DNA from: Clostridia bacterium
GTDB lineage: Bacteria; Bacillota_A; Clostridia; Peptostreptococcales; JAAYPU01
Length of the DNA: 5,443 bases
Reading direction: 5' to 3'
Assembly (NCBI GenBank): GCA_022360735.1
Contig: JAKSCF010000706.1
Location: forward strand, 1-5,443
Under the pieces are notes generated by a model. It made no database searches. It worked only from the letters and a program-made list of their open reading frames with translations, and was not told the origin of the DNA. The translations under genes and the position numbers were made by a program. Positions 5,431 to 5,443 of this stretch are shown here, piece after piece. How positions within the stretch are numbered: position 1 is the stretch's first letter; each line of letters opens with the position of its first letter.

Positions 5431-5443
5431 TATATTTATATGA

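Overview
The window is AT-rich DNA (G+C roughly a third) with AAGGA/GGAAG-type ribosome binding sites, no introns, and proteins that look like those of low-G+C Gram-positive bacteria. The best fit is an anaerobic member of the Clostridia: an LCP (LytR-CpsA-Psr) cell-wall ligase, a diacylglycerol-glucosyltransferase-like GT4 enzyme and a clostridial-style Fe-S/'F420 beta' oxidoreductase occur together. Species cannot be named from the sequence.

Layout from left to right. (1) Bases 1-1206, minus strand: the first 402 codons of a protein with two 4Fe-4S clusters followed by coenzyme F420 hydrogenase/dehydrogenase beta-subunit domains; its 3' end lies outside the window. (2) A 311-base divergent spacer holding a good promoter for the next gene and a possible six-codon leader ORF. 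(3) 1518-2687, plus strand: a GT-B fold, family 4 glycosyltransferase, probably acting on a membrane glycolipid. (4) A 73-base convergent spacer with two overlapping hairpins. (5) 2761-3957, minus strand: a membrane-anchored protein with no recognised family, whose extracytoplasmic part looks like three diverged copies of one ~95-residue module. (6) A 353-base spacer with a putative promoter, imperfect palindromes and a repeat also found in spacer 4. (7) 4311-5273, minus strand: an LCP-family protein with a strong hairpin after its stop and a putative promoter near the right window edge.

The genes appear to be transcribed singly, the three fully enclosed ones each with a predicted leader of about 110-120 bases. 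The common theme is the cell envelope. The GT4 enzyme would build a glycolipid such as a lipoteichoic-acid or membrane glycolipid anchor. The LCP protein would transfer glycopolymers from lipid carriers to peptidoglycan. The three-module protein faces the same extracytoplasmic space. The F420-beta-like protein belongs to a family often seen near polysaccharide genes. This shared theme is inference; none of the genes overlap or are tightly coupled. The strongest candidates for something undescribed are the three-module protein and the REP-like repeats flanking it.
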